Below, in pieces: positions 1 to 8,698 of a stretch of DNA of 64,000 nt. The stretch lies in assembly GCA_022845955.1 (NCBI GenBank), contig AP025576.1, forward strand, positions 1,364,001 through 1,428,000. Reading direction: 5' to 3'. Both the position numbers and the translations under genes were made by a program. The notes under the pieces are model-generated. The model had not been told where the DNA came from, ran no database searches, and was given only the letters and a program-made list of their open reading frames with translations. Each line of letters begins with the position of its first letter. Positions within the stretch are counted from its first letter, which is position 1. This DNA is from Lachnospiraceae bacterium. Lineage in GTDB: Bacteria; Bacillota; Clostridia; Lachnospirales; Lachnospiraceae.

Positions 1-2
1 GA

Positions 3-782
3 GAGAATACAGAAAGCAGTATCCCCGGAGAGGGAAAGGTAACCTATGACATCCGTTTCAAGGCTTTTCTGCCTGCCCGTGGCAGTCAAAGATCCCGCGG
101 CAATAAATCCAGAATCAAGCTGCTGCTAAACGTGGAGGCACAGAAGAAATTTTACCAAAAATACAGGATTGTAACCCGCGGTATTTTTTATGGGGCACGG
201 ATGCTGTCAGAGCAGCTGGACAGGGAGTTTCAACATTCAGAATATAGTAAACTGAAAAAAGTACATACTATTTTTATCTGTATGAATGCGCCCCGGCACA
301 TTGGAAACGCCATGGCGGAATACCGGATAACAAAGCAGGATATCATAGGAAACATTCCGGAACTTAGGAGGAACTATGATAAGCTGTCAGTAATTATCAT
401 CTGTTTGAATGAGAAGCTGAAACAGGGTACGGAAGGAACACTCCATGGATTCCTTAACACGCTTCTGTCCCCTGGAATGGATATCACGGAAAAGAAAGAT
501 TCACTGGTACGGGACTACGGTATGAAAATGGAAGAAAAATTGGGAGAGGAGCTGAACGAAATGTGTAATCTGAGCGAAGCAATTGAGGAAAAAGCGATTA
601 AGACCGGAATGAAAACCGGAATGAAAAACGGCATGAAAAAAGGAATGAAAATAGGTGTCGAAAAAGGAATACTTCTGGTAAAAAAGGCAAGAAGACTTTC
701 TGCGGAGGGTATGAGCGAATCGGAGATTGCAAAATCATGCGGGCTTACGGCAGAAAAAGTGCATGAGTTACTGGTAGACTGA
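3..782 (+). CDS. Rpn-family PD-(D/E)XK nuclease/putative transposase, 5' end outside window
   Basis: The reading frame is open from base 3, so the gene begins before the window and the 216-residue form starting at the GTG at 132 is not the true start. The in-window N-terminus carries the family's nuclease core: a DIRF segment near base 48 (the Asp), followed by a lysine-rich stretch and NVEAQ around base 128 (the E-x-Q). The C-terminus has the GMK-x-GMK-x repeat (bases 605-655) typical of the Rpn/TIGR01784 group, then a short helix-turn-helix-like tail (SEIAKSCGL). Known family members promote RecA-independent recombination through DNA cleavage; activity here is inferred. It is one of four Rpn-like genes in the window and the most diverged from the other three. 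Confidence in the family is good; the true start cannot be seen. Confidence 0.8.
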   Translation, partial: ENTESSIPGEGKVTYDIRFKAFLPARGSQRSRGNKSRIKLLLNVEAQKKFYQKYRIVTRGIFYGARMLSEQLDREFQHSEYSKLKKVHTIFICMNAPRHIGNAMAEYRITKQDIIGNIPELRRNYDKLSVIIICLNEKLKQGTEGTLHGFLNTLLSPGMDITEKKDSLVRDYGMKMEEKLGEELNEMCNLSEAIEEKAIKTGMKTGMKNGMKKGMKIGVEKGILLVKKARRLSAEGMSESEIAKSCGLTAEKVHELLVD

Positions 783-863
783 TAAAAGAACGGGTATCGT
801 GATATTTGTAACATGCCGGAACTCCGGAATGCAAGGACTGCGGTTTTAACAAAGCGGGAGTGT

Positions 864-896
864 TCCTGCGCGGGGTACAGGCCCGATCGCGCAGGA
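864..896. terminator. Hairpin after the Rpn gene
   Basis: A nine-base perfect stem (TCCTGCGCG with CGCGCAGGA) encloses a 15-nt loop about 80 bases after the nuclease stop. There is no run of T after it, so termination is uncertain. The remaining stretch 783-1122 holds no convincing gene; the 83-codon frame at 813-1064 lacks a ribosome binding site and resembles no family. Confidence 0.35.
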
Positions 897-1122
897 GCGC
901 ATAACGAAAAGGAACCAAACAGGAATCCGCCCCTGTTTAGCGGAGGAAGCCGGACACCCCGGGCAGGCTGTGCATTACACTTTGCCGGTAACCCAAAAAT
1001 TGAAATAGTACAGTTGGCCTGTTCGGCTTTTTTGAATGAATGCGGAAAGGTTGACACCAAATAAATCATATGTTTTAATGAAATTGAACTTCATAAAACG
1101 TCTTTTTTTATGAAAAATATCT

Positions 1123-1144
1123 TATAATTAAGAGAGCGCTTTCA
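1123..1144 (+). promoter_or_regulatory. -10 box plus cre/LacI-type operator
   Basis: TATAAT at 1123-1128 is followed by AGAGAGCGCTTTCA at 1131-1144, which matches the TGAAAGCGCTTTCA cre/LacI-family consensus at 12 of 14 positions. No good -35 box is visible. Position at the expected transcription start suggests repression of the downstream transporter operon by CcpA or a LacI-family protein. Confidence 0.5.
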
Positions 1145-1256
1145 AAACCTATAGGATAATGGCACAAAACAAAAGGGTTCATTTTTTGGAGTATTTCAAA
1201 AAAATGGAACTGGAATGGTATCTTTATGGACTAGGTTAAAGGAGGGTGTTTTTTTT

Positions 1257-2948
1257 ATGCAAAAATTTGGGAAATTTATTCGTTTATTTCTTATTATCAC
1301 GATGCTTGGTTCCTTATTGGCAGGATGCGGGAGAGGAACCGGCGGGGAAGAAGTGAGTAATACCGCGGGCAGTACGAATGCGGAAGAGGACGGGAAAACC
1401 GGGGAAGAAGTACCGGGAGAACTGCCGGAAATTATCGTACGGGCGAAAGCGGATACCAATTTTAAGGAAGAGGGATATCCGCTTGTAAAGGAAACGGTAA
1501 AGAAAACAATTATGATAAAAAAGCCAGGCAACATTGGCGATGTGGAAGAAATGGAAACACTTCGTTATATTGCAGAAAAAATGAATATCGAAATTGAATG
1601 GATTGTTGTGGGTGCTGACGGTTGGAATGAGCGCATGAATCTGATGCTTGCAACAAATGACCTGCCGGACATTATTATGAAGGGCGCTATTCCAAACCTG
1701 TCCACTGCGATTGAGGATGGGCAGGTGATCGCGGTTGATGAATTAATGGACGCGTATTCCGCGGGGTTAAAACCGCTGCTTGAGGAGTATCCGGGAGTTG
1801 CTGTTTCCGCAAGAGCTTCCGATGGGAAATTATATACTCTGCCGGGCATTAATACGCTGAAGCCGAATCTGACAAGCCACAGGAATCTCTGGATCAACAA
1901 ACAGTGGCTTGACAATCTCAACCTGGAAATGCCTGAGACGACAGATGAGCTCCTGGATGTCTTGCGTGCTTTTCGTGATGAGGATGCAGATGGTGACGGC
2001 AGCAGGGATAACGAAATCCCTTACGCAGTGGAGGATTCCGGCGCAGGACATACGGCCAGGGTGGATATTATTTCGGGCTTATTCGGGCTGTATTATAACC
2101 TGGACTACGAAAATATCCGATTGGAGGATGGCAAGGTCAGCTTTCTGAAAAATACGGAGGAATGGAAAGAAGTGCTTCAGTACATGAATGTCTTGTATAC
2201 CGAAGGCCTTTTGGACAATGAGGTTTATACGCAGACGGGTGACTCCTCAATCGGGAAAATTTCCTCCGGGAACTGCGGCGTGTTCGGTTTGTCCTCAGAT
2301 GACCTCTTTACGACGGTAAGCGGCCAGTATGTTGCTTTGGCGCCTGTTAAAAGCCCGAATGGAAAGGAGCCGGTGATTCAATTGGCGTCCAACAGCATGG
2401 GCAGCAATACGTTTATCACTGCGGCAGACGAAACACCATGGGTATCGTTCCGGTTCCTTGACTATTTCTTTACGGAAGAAGGCTCTATGACAATTGGCTG
2501 TTTCAATGAAGATCTGATAGGGATTACCTGCCAGAAGTATGAGGATGGGACATGGGATTATACGGATGATATGCTTCAGGATGAAAGGGGTGTTGCTGTA
2601 GCGGTGGGAGACGCCTGCCCGCTTCCCGGGGGCGGTTTTGGGTATTGGAGAAATGAAAAGAACTCAAACTATATCTATTCCGCCAAAGTACAGGAGAATG
2701 TTCCCGTGTGGGAACCGTATTACCAGAAAGATCCGGTTTACGGCACACCGTTATTCGATTCGGATACCCAGAAAAAGGTGGACGCGATCCGGACGGATCT
2801 TGATGTTTATGTTTCGGAATGTCAGGCAAAATTCATCACAGGAGAAATGGGCTTTGATGCCTGGGATGACTATTGCGCCACATTACAATCGCTGGGCGCT
2901 GAAGAGTTGGTATCCTATTATCAGGCTTACTATGACTCCCTTTCGTAA
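1257..2948 (+). CDS. Sugar ABC transporter substrate-binding lipoprotein
   Basis: 563-residue extracellular solute-binding protein. The start at 1257 is chosen because GGAGGG lies about 11 bases upstream and the protein then begins with a short basic region, a hydrophobic stretch and the lipobox LLAGC (Cys near residue 24), giving a lipid-anchored protein outside the membrane. A linker rich in Gly, Glu and Thr follows. Size and layout match the large LplA/YtcQ-type binding proteins used in Firmicutes for oligosaccharides. Two LplB/LplC-type permeases follow, with no ATPase gene, so a shared MsmX-type ATPase encoded elsewhere is expected. The ligand is unknown; the neighbouring enolase-superfamily enzyme suggests an acid sugar or uronate-containing oligosaccharide (inference). 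Confidence 0.9.
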   Translation: MQKFGKFIRLFLIITMLGSLLAGCGRGTGGEEVSNTAGSTNAEEDGKTGEEVPGELPEIIVRAKADTNFKEEGYPLVKETVKKTIMIKKPGNIGDVEEMETLRYIAEKMNIEIEWIVVGADGWNERMNLMLATNDLPDIIMKGAIPNLSTAIEDGQVIAVDELMDAYSAGLKPLLEEYPGVAVSARASDGKLYTLPGINTLKPNLTSHRNLWINKQWLDNLNLEMPETTDELLDVLRAFRDEDADGDGSRDNEIPYAVEDSGAGHTARVDIISGLFGLYYNLDYENIRLEDGKVSFLKNTEEWKEVLQYMNVLYTEGLLDNEVYTQTGDSSIGKISSGNCGVFGLSSDDLFTTVSGQYVALAPVKSPNGKEPVIQLASNSMGSNTFITAADETPWVSFRFLDYFFTEEGSMTIGCFNEDLIGITCQKYEDGTWDYTDDMLQDERGVAVAVGDACPLPGGGFGYWRNEKNSNYIYSAKVQENVPVWEPYYQKDPVYGTPLFDSDTQKKVDAIRTDLDVYVSECQAKFITGEMGFDAWDDYCATLQSLGAEELVSYYQAYYDSLS

Positions 2949-3021
2949 GGTTACTGTCCGTTATGACGAGTGCGGCGTCCGGCCGGTAACCTGGAAAATT
3001 GATACGGCAGGGAGGAGAAGG

Positions 3022-3051
3022 GTAACCGTTCAGGCTTGTCTGAACGGTTAC
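3022..3051. repeat. GTAACNGTTC palindrome between binding protein and permease
   Basis: A perfect 12-bp inverted repeat (GTAACCGTTCAG with CTGAACGGTTAC) and 6-nt loop lies just before the permease start. Such hairpins after a binding-protein gene often lower downstream expression or protect the upstream mRNA. The ends match other palindromes in this window (33364-33428, 51263-51294, 8975-9253). Confidence 0.75.
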
Positions 3052-3062
3052 GTGAAAGGGGG

Positions 3063-3998
3063 ATGAGAAACGTGTTATCCGGTGAGGCAAAAAAAGAATC
3101 TTTATGGAAGCGGGTTCTGGCATGCAGGGAATTGTATTTGATGCTCCTGGTCCCTGTAATATGGTACCTTTTGTTCCTGTATACGCCTATGTACGGCATC
3201 ATGATAGCTTTTAAGGACTATCGTGCGGCAAAAGGAATATGGGGAAGCGATTGGGTTGGTTTGGAACATTTTGAACGTTTTTTCAGCAGTTTTTATTTTG
3301 AAAGGATTGTGGGGAATACACTTTCGATTAACATCCTGAGCCTTTTGTTTGGTTTTCCTTTCCCGATTTTTCTGGCCTTGCTGCTGGGAGAACTGCGGAA
3401 CGGGAAATTCAGGAAAGCGCTGCAAAATGTTGCTTATATCCCGCATTTCCTTTCGGCGGTCATTGTGGTCAGCATTATGCAGCTGATCCTGAATCCCAAT
3501 ACCGGAGTCTATAATATGATCCGACAGTGGTTCGGACTGCCTGTGACCAATTATTTTGCATCAGTGAATGCTTTTAAACCGATGTACATCATATCCGGTA
3601 TCTGGCAGAATATGGGATGGGATGCCATTCTCTATATCGCTGCCCTGGCAGGGATTGATACCACTCTCTACGAAGCCGCCTCCATAGACGGTGCGGGGAG
3701 GCTGCAAAAAATATGGCATATTTCGCTTCCGGGGATCAGCAGTACCATTACGATCATGCTGCTGCTGCGCTGCGGGCAGATTATGAATATCGGATATGAG
3801 AAGGTGCTCTTAATGCAGAACAGCCTGAATCAGGCATCCAGCGATGTGATATCCACCTATGTATACCGGGTGGGAATCCTGGAAGGTAATTTCGATTATT
3901 CAACGGCAATCAGTCTTTTTAATTCCGTATGTAATATTCTTCTGCTGCTGATCGCCAATGCGATTGCCAAGCGGGTGAATGGGACGAGCCTATGGTAG
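3063..3998 (+). CDS. ABC transporter permease, LplB type
   Basis: About 311 residues with six predicted membrane segments, the first at residues 17-40 (LMLLVPVIWYLLFLY). The family's EAA loop is clear near residue 200 (YEAASIDGAGRLQKIWHISLPG), which contacts the ATPase. The start is ambiguous: ATG at 3063 sits directly against the purine run at 3055-3062, while GTG at 3072 has better spacing from it; a TTG at 3036 lies inside the hairpin and is unlikely. It is the first of two permeases of an importer fed by the lipoprotein at 1257. Confidence 0.9.
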   Translation: MRNVLSGEAKKESLWKRVLACRELYLMLLVPVIWYLLFLYTPMYGIMIAFKDYRAAKGIWGSDWVGLEHFERFFSSFYFERIVGNTLSINILSLLFGFPFPIFLALLLGELRNGKFRKALQNVAYIPHFLSAVIVVSIMQLILNPNTGVYNMIRQWFGLPVTNYFASVNAFKPMYIISGIWQNMGWDAILYIAALAGIDTTLYEAASIDGAGRLQKIWHISLPGISSTITIMLLLRCGQIMNIGYEKVLLMQNSLNQASSDVISTYVYRVGILEGNFDYSTAISLFNSVCNILLLLIANAIAKRVNGTSLW

Positions 3999-4008
3999 GA
4001 GGCAGGTA

Positions 4009-4899
4009 ATGAAACAGAGAGTAAAAGGGAAAAAAGAAATTCCGCAGGATAGAGCCGTCAGCCTTTTCTTCAATATTGCAGGTATTCTTATTTTAATCGT
4101 GGAAGCCTATCCTTTGATTTATGTGCTCAGCGCTTCCTTCAGTTCCTCGGATGCCATATCGTTGGGAAAGGTTTATTTGTGGCCGGTGGAATTCAGCCTG
4201 GAAGGCTATAAGATGCTGGTACAAAATTCCCAAATTCTGAATGGATTCAGGAACAGTATTATTTATATGGGGCTCGGCGTTCTTATTAATATGTCACTTA
4301 CCATGCTTTTGGCGTTTCCCCTGTCCAGAAAGGAGCTGCCCGGAAGGAATCTAATCACAGTCTTTGTCGCAATTACCATGTATATCAGCGGCGGATTAAT
4401 TCCTACTTTTTTGCTCGTAAGCAAACTGGATCTGGTGGATACCGTTTGGGGACTGCTGTTACCGACTGCGATTTCAACGACAAACATGATTATCATGAGA
4501 ACGTATTTCAACTCCACAATCCCTGAAGAATTAAGGGAGGCGGCATTCCTGGATGGCTGCAGCTATACGAAATATTTTCTCCGGATTGTAATACCGTTAT
4601 CGGCACCCATTTTGGCGGTGATTGCCCTGTATTATGCGGTTGATTCCTGGAACACGTATTTTAATGCGTTGATTTACCTGCGTTCTTCGGAGAAAGCCAA
4701 TCTCCAGCTGGTGCTGAGGGATATTCTTTTAGCGAATCAGGTGAGTTCAGGAGACGGTTCCTATGCGGAAAATTCTAAACTCGGTGTTACAATAAAATAT
4801 GCGGTTATTGTTGTCAGCTGTGTGCCTATGCTGCTTGTTTATCCGTTTGTACAGCGTTATTTTACGAAAGGTGTTATGATTGGATCGATTAAGGGCTGA
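4009..4899 (+). CDS. ABC transporter permease, LplC type
   Basis: 296-residue integral membrane permease. ATG at 4009 is preceded by TAGGAGG and lies 11 bases after the stop of the first permease, so the two are co-translated. First membrane segment about residues 20-40; EAA loop near residues 180-200 (LREAAFLDGCSYTKYFLRIVIP). The C-terminus QRYFTKGVMIGSIKG is the usual ending of this family. It pairs with the upstream permease to form the channel of a CUT1-type sugar importer. Confidence 0.9.
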   Translation: MKQRVKGKKEIPQDRAVSLFFNIAGILILIVEAYPLIYVLSASFSSSDAISLGKVYLWPVEFSLEGYKMLVQNSQILNGFRNSIIYMGLGVLINMSLTMLLAFPLSRKELPGRNLITVFVAITMYISGGLIPTFLLVSKLDLVDTVWGLLLPTAISTTNMIIMRTYFNSTIPEELREAAFLDGCSYTKYFLRIVIPLSAPILAVIALYYAVDSWNTYFNALIYLRSSEKANLQLVLRDILLANQVSSGDGSYAENSKLGVTIKYAVIVVSCVPMLLVYPFVQRYFTKGVMIGSIKG

Positions 4900-4949
4900 A
4901 ATCGGATAACCCAAAATCAGCGAATAAGAAAAGGAGGAGGAAATAAGAA

Positions 4950-6098
4950 ATGAAACAATCCTGCTATGATGAATGGAATCAGGAGTTAAAAAGGCATCAA
5001 ATTGAAAGGGTGCAATTTTTCCGATGCCGGGCCAGATATCCGAGACTGCATGGGAAGAATGCAATCCGGGGCTATCATGGTTTCGGCGGAGAGATTGAGG
5101 TGGCTAAACTGACAACGGAAGATGGGATTTCAGGCTGGGGACAGCTGAGCAGAGGTATGGCGGAAGCGGAAAAGAGCCGGGAGCTTTTGCGGAAACGTCC
5201 CTTTACGGAATTATTTGATTCCGGGACGGGAATCCGGGACGAAAAGCTGCAGGCCTATGATATCCCGCTGCACGATTTGGCCGGGAAAATTCTGGGAATT
5301 CCGGTATGCCGTATGATCAATCCGGAATCGGCGCTCAGAGCACCTGTGTATGATGGGGCGGTTTACATGAACGATATCATACCGGAGGATGCACCCTTTG
5401 GGGTAGATCGGGTGATACAGGAGAGCATAGAGGATGTGCGTTTGGGGCATACCATGCTGAAAGTAAAAATCGGCCGGGGGTATCGTTGGATGGAGCATGA
5501 CAAAGGACTGGCGAGGGATATGGAGATCGTCAGACGGATACACGAAGCGCTGCCGGGAATTGCGCTCATGGTGGATGCAAACGATGGGTATACGCTGGAA
5601 GATACCCTTGCTTTTCTGGAAGGAATCGGTGATACGGAAATATTCTGGTTTGAAGAGCCGTTCCGTGAAGAAGAAGAAAAAAACCGGAAGCTGAAAGCCT
5701 TTTTATCGAAAGAACGGCCGGGAACCCTGCTTGCGGACGGAGAATCCGGAACGGATATCCCCTTGTTAAGAGGGTTGGCAGAAAAGAAGCTTCTTGATGT
5801 GTGGCAGCCGGATGTCTGTGGGTATGGATTTACCAAATGGAGAGCATTGATGAAGGAAATCAGCCGTAATGGCTGGCTGGCTTCCCCGCATGCATGGGGG
5901 AATGTAACCAAAACCCATTATTGTACGCATCTGGCCGCCGCCTATCCGCATCACATCCCCTGTGTGGAGGCTGTTCTGGGATCGATAGAGGGTGTGGATA
6001 TTGACGGCTACTGTTTGGAAAGAGGTACGATACGGATTCCTGACAAACCGGGTTTTGGCATGGAACTTATCTGGGCCTGTGACATAACGGATTCCTGA
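4950..6098 (+). CDS. Enolase-superfamily enzyme (mandelate racemase/muconate lactonizing group)
   Basis: 382 residues, normal for the family: N-terminal capping domain (about 1-130) and a modified TIM barrel. Seen motifs are the K-x-K base pair LKVKIG near residue 171, metal ligands VDAND near 207, FEEPF near 233 and DGESG near 263, and a possible second acid/base His in SPHAWG near 311. These enzymes abstract a proton next to a carboxylate, usually dehydrating, racemising or cyclising acid sugars. Strong AAGGAGGAGG site upstream; it follows the permeases by 50 bases and is likely co-transcribed. The placement suggests it acts on the imported acid sugar or its product. Exact reaction (dehydratase versus cycloisomerase) cannot be read from sequence. 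Confidence 0.85.
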   Translation: MKQSCYDEWNQELKRHQIERVQFFRCRARYPRLHGKNAIRGYHGFGGEIEVAKLTTEDGISGWGQLSRGMAEAEKSRELLRKRPFTELFDSGTGIRDEKLQAYDIPLHDLAGKILGIPVCRMINPESALRAPVYDGAVYMNDIIPEDAPFGVDRVIQESIEDVRLGHTMLKVKIGRGYRWMEHDKGLARDMEIVRRIHEALPGIALMVDANDGYTLEDTLAFLEGIGDTEIFWFEEPFREEEEKNRKLKAFLSKERPGTLLADGESGTDIPLLRGLAEKKLLDVWQPDVCGYGFTKWRALMKEISRNGWLASPHAWGNVTKTHYCTHLAAAYPHHIPCVEAVLGSIEGVDIDGYCLERGTIRIPDKPGFGMELIWACDITDS

Positions 6099-6121
6099 AG
6101 GGAGGAAGCGGAGGGCTTGAC

Positions 6122-7093
6122 ATGATAGACAGCGGGAAGAAAACAGCAAAGTTCAGTTTGAATGATAAGCATGGTCTGCGGAAGATGGCAAGGGCGCTTT
6201 CGTCGGAAACAAGACTTGCTATTCTTGAAACACTGCAGTCCGGAAGCAGAAGCATCGGTGAACTGTCTGAGGAACTGCAAATCCCCATGTCTACCGTTTC
6301 GACTTCGGTGTGTATTTTAGAAGAGAGCGGGCTGATTATTGCCAAAAACAAATCACAGGAACGTGGCATGTTAAAGCTATGCTCGCCCTGCGTTTCGCAG
6401 GTGATTTTCAATCTGAACAGGATCGGATCCGTTGAAACGGACGAGACACCCCAAAGTCTTACCATGAATATGCCGATAGGATGCTATACCGACGCACAAA
6501 AGATCACGTCCACCTGTGGTATGTGCAATGAGTATTCGATAATAGGGGAAAAAGATAACCCGCTTTGTTTTTTTCATCCAGATCGATTTCTAGCCCAGAG
6601 AGTCTGGTTTCATTCCGGTTTTCTGGAATATCGTTTCTCCTTTGCATTTATGTATGATATTATGCTGAAATGGCTGGAAATATCCTTTGAAACGTGTTCG
6701 GAAGCGCCGATGTACAGGGATCCGTGGAAGAGCGATATCAGTGTTTATGTAAACGGAGAAAAACTTGGGATTTTTGAAAGCCCCTGCGACTGCGGGGGTG
6801 CCCGAGGCGTTCTGACGCCTTCCTGGAACAGCATATTATCGACGCAATATGGATTCTTAATCACATGGAGGCTGGATGAGAGCGGCACATATCTCGATGG
6901 GATCAGGACCAGCAGGCTTACGATTTCCGACATCCATTTTTCCGAGCTTCCATATATCAGTGTAAAAATCGGTGTTGCGGAGGATGCTGTACATAAAGGG
7001 GGTGTGAATTTATTCGGAGATAAATTCGGGAATTATGCACAGCCGCTGGTACTTAAATTGGGGTATCAGCTGGAAAAGTCAAATATCCCGTAG
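6122..7093 (+). CDS. ArsR-like winged-helix regulator with large C-terminal domain
   Basis: 323 residues, about three times the usual ArsR length. Residues 14-95 form a winged helix-turn-helix (LSSETRLAILETLQSG, then IPMSTVSTSVCILEESGLI). The remaining ~220 residues are not recognised; they include a Cys cluster (TCGMC near 126 and C near 143) and aromatic-rich beta segments, perhaps a ligand-binding or sugar-sensing domain. It follows the enolase-family gene by 23 bases with GGAGGG at good spacing, so it probably regulates this operon. Metal sensing is possible from the cysteines but not demonstrated. Confidence 0.75.
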   Translation: MIDSGKKTAKFSLNDKHGLRKMARALSSETRLAILETLQSGSRSIGELSEELQIPMSTVSTSVCILEESGLIIAKNKSQERGMLKLCSPCVSQVIFNLNRIGSVETDETPQSLTMNMPIGCYTDAQKITSTCGMCNEYSIIGEKDNPLCFFHPDRFLAQRVWFHSGFLEYRFSFAFMYDIMLKWLEISFETCSEAPMYRDPWKSDISVYVNGEKLGIFESPCDCGGARGVLTPSWNSILSTQYGFLITWRLDESGTYLDGIRTSRLTISDIHFSELPYISVKIGVAEDAVHKGGVNLFGDKFGNYAQPLVLKLGYQLEKSNIP

Positions 7094-7109
7094 CAAGCTG
7101 CGGGAATGA

Positions 7110-7153
7110 AAGGGGTTGCCGGCTTCTGATAAGGAGGCCGCAGCCCCTTCTTG
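7110..7153 (+). terminator. Terminator after the first transporter operon
   Basis: AAGGGGTTGC (7110-7119) pairs with GCAGCCCCTT (7140-7149) with one G-U pair, followed by a short T-containing tail. It lies 16 bases after the regulator stop. Confidence 0.6.
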
Positions 7154-7315
7154 GATCCTTCTAAAGAAGGAAGCGGTGATGCCGTACCCAAACCGGAGAA
7201 AGCTCCGTTTCTTAACCTCGCACCTTTTTTTAAATGATAATTACCATATAATCCCTTATGATAAGCCTGTAACCAAGATACATTGCGGATAAATAAGAAG
7301 AAAGGAAGTGAGGAT

Positions 7316-8551
7316 ATGTTTGTAATGTATAATGCGGATACGATGAAGGTCCCGGTTCGGGTATGGCTCAGGGAGGAAAAGGATTTGGAAAAGGGGTGTA
7401 TGGAACAGGCATATCATCTTTCCCGGCTTCCATTCTTACATAAATGGGTAAGCCTGATGCCCGATACTCACACCGGAATGGGAATGCCCATCGGCGGTGT
7501 CATCGCCGCAAAAGGCGTAGTGATTCCCAATGCTGTAGGTGTGGATATCGGCTGCGGCATGGCTTATACCGAGACCAATATCAAAGTGGAGGATATCAGG
7601 GAGGTAATGACCGGAAACGGCAGCCTCATCCAGGCCATAATCGGAGACATCATGCGGAATATCCCCGTAGGATTTGCCCACCATAAGACAGAAATGCCCT
7701 GTTACACTCTGGATGTGGCTTTTGAGCAGATGGATCGGTACGAGGAGGACGCCGAGCTGCTGGGCCAGCTGGAGGCGGGATATTTCCAGATAGGAACGCT
7801 GGGTGGAGGGAATCATTTCATCGAGCTTCAGGAGGACGATAACGGATATCTGGCGGTGATGCTTCATTCCGGAAGCCGTCATTTCGGAAAATCCGTCTGC
7901 GATTATTTCCATACTAAGGCCCGGGAGCTGGGCCGAAGATGGTATACCCAGGTGCCCGACGAATACCGGCTTGCTTTCCTGCCGGCGGATACCAGTGAGG
8001 GCCGGCATTACCTGGACTGGATGCAGCTTTCTATGGATTTTGCCAAAGAAAACCGGGAGAAAATGCTTCTCGCCGTCAAGGCAATCCTGGAAAAATGGAT
8101 CGGAAAATATACGGATCTGTCCCTTGCATTTTCAGGGGATATCAACTGCCACCATAATTATGCGGCATTGGAGAACCACTATGGGGAGGACGTATGGGTT
8201 CACCGGAAAGGTGCGGTCCGTGCCGGAAACGGAGAGCTGGCCGTAATTCCCGGTGCTATGGGAAGCTACAGCTATGTGGTGATGGGAAAAGGAAACCCCG
8301 AAAGCTTCTGTTCCTCCTCCCATGGGGCGGGACGGCAGTATTCCCGGAAGGGCGCCATGGCGGCCTTCACCTGTGAAGAGGTTATGCTGGATCTGCAGAA
8401 GCAGGGTGTTATTCTGGGAAAGAAAGGAAAGGCGGATGTGGCGGAGGAAAGCCGGTTTGCCTACAAAAATATCGAAGACGTCATGGATAACCAGACCGAT
8501 TTGGTGGTGCCCGTAAAACGGCTGAAAACCATAGGCGTTGTTAAGGGCTGA
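7316..8551 (+). CDS. rtcB: RtcB-family RNA ligase
   Basis: 411 residues. RtcB joins 2',3'-cyclic phosphate or 3'-phosphate RNA ends to 5'-OH ends using GTP and Mn(II). Visible signatures: DTHTGMGMPIGGV near residue 45, the Mn-binding Cys in GVDIGCGM near 79, GGGNHFIE near 165, and near 335 SSSHGAGR with the His that is guanylylated. The short bacterial form lacks long insertions. ATG at 7316 is chosen over an upstream TTG because GGAAGTGAGG precedes it and the protein then starts like its homologues. No rtcA or rtcR lies alongside; instead a structured RNA region and a slipin gene follow on the same strand. RNA repair after nuclease damage is the likely role. Confidence 0.93.
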   Translation: MFVMYNADTMKVPVRVWLREEKDLEKGCMEQAYHLSRLPFLHKWVSLMPDTHTGMGMPIGGVIAAKGVVIPNAVGVDIGCGMAYTETNIKVEDIREVMTGNGSLIQAIIGDIMRNIPVGFAHHKTEMPCYTLDVAFEQMDRYEEDAELLGQLEAGYFQIGTLGGGNHFIELQEDDNGYLAVMLHSGSRHFGKSVCDYFHTKARELGRRWYTQVPDEYRLAFLPADTSEGRHYLDWMQLSMDFAKENREKMLLAVKAILEKWIGKYTDLSLAFSGDINCHHNYAALENHYGEDVWVHRKGAVRAGNGELAVIPGAMGSYSYVVMGKGNPESFCSSSHGAGRQYSRKGAMAAFTCEEVMLDLQKQGVILGKKGKADVAEESRFAYKNIEDVMDNQTDLVVPVKRLKTIGVVKG

Positions 8552-8552
8552 T

Positions 8553-8690
8553 ACTGTCTGAGGCTTACAGGGCCGCGCATGTTACGGGAAACCGGATGCG
8601 GCGGCGTGCCTCAACGGTGCCGCCGCCTTTGGCGGAGAGGTATTCCGGACAGTTGGCATAGAGGAGGGTTCCTGCCGGTCAGGGTTCTCC
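8553..8690 (+). other. Structured leader of the RNA region downstream of rtcB
   Basis: This noncoding stretch starts at the rtcB stop. ACTGTC (8553-8558) can pair with GACAGT (8648-8653), enclosing a very stable GC hairpin (8598-8605 with 8619-8626). A second hairpin follows (GGAG 8663-8666 with CTCC 8687-8690; CCTG 8671-8674 with CAGG 8680-8683). These may be 5' domains of the same transcript as the tRNA-like fold. No open frame with a ribosome binding site is present. Confidence 0.45.
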
Positions 8691-8698
8691 GAAAGAGC

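Noticed and set aside
813..1064. 83-codon plus-strand frame
   Set aside because: No ribosome site, no recognisable family, GC hairpin inside.
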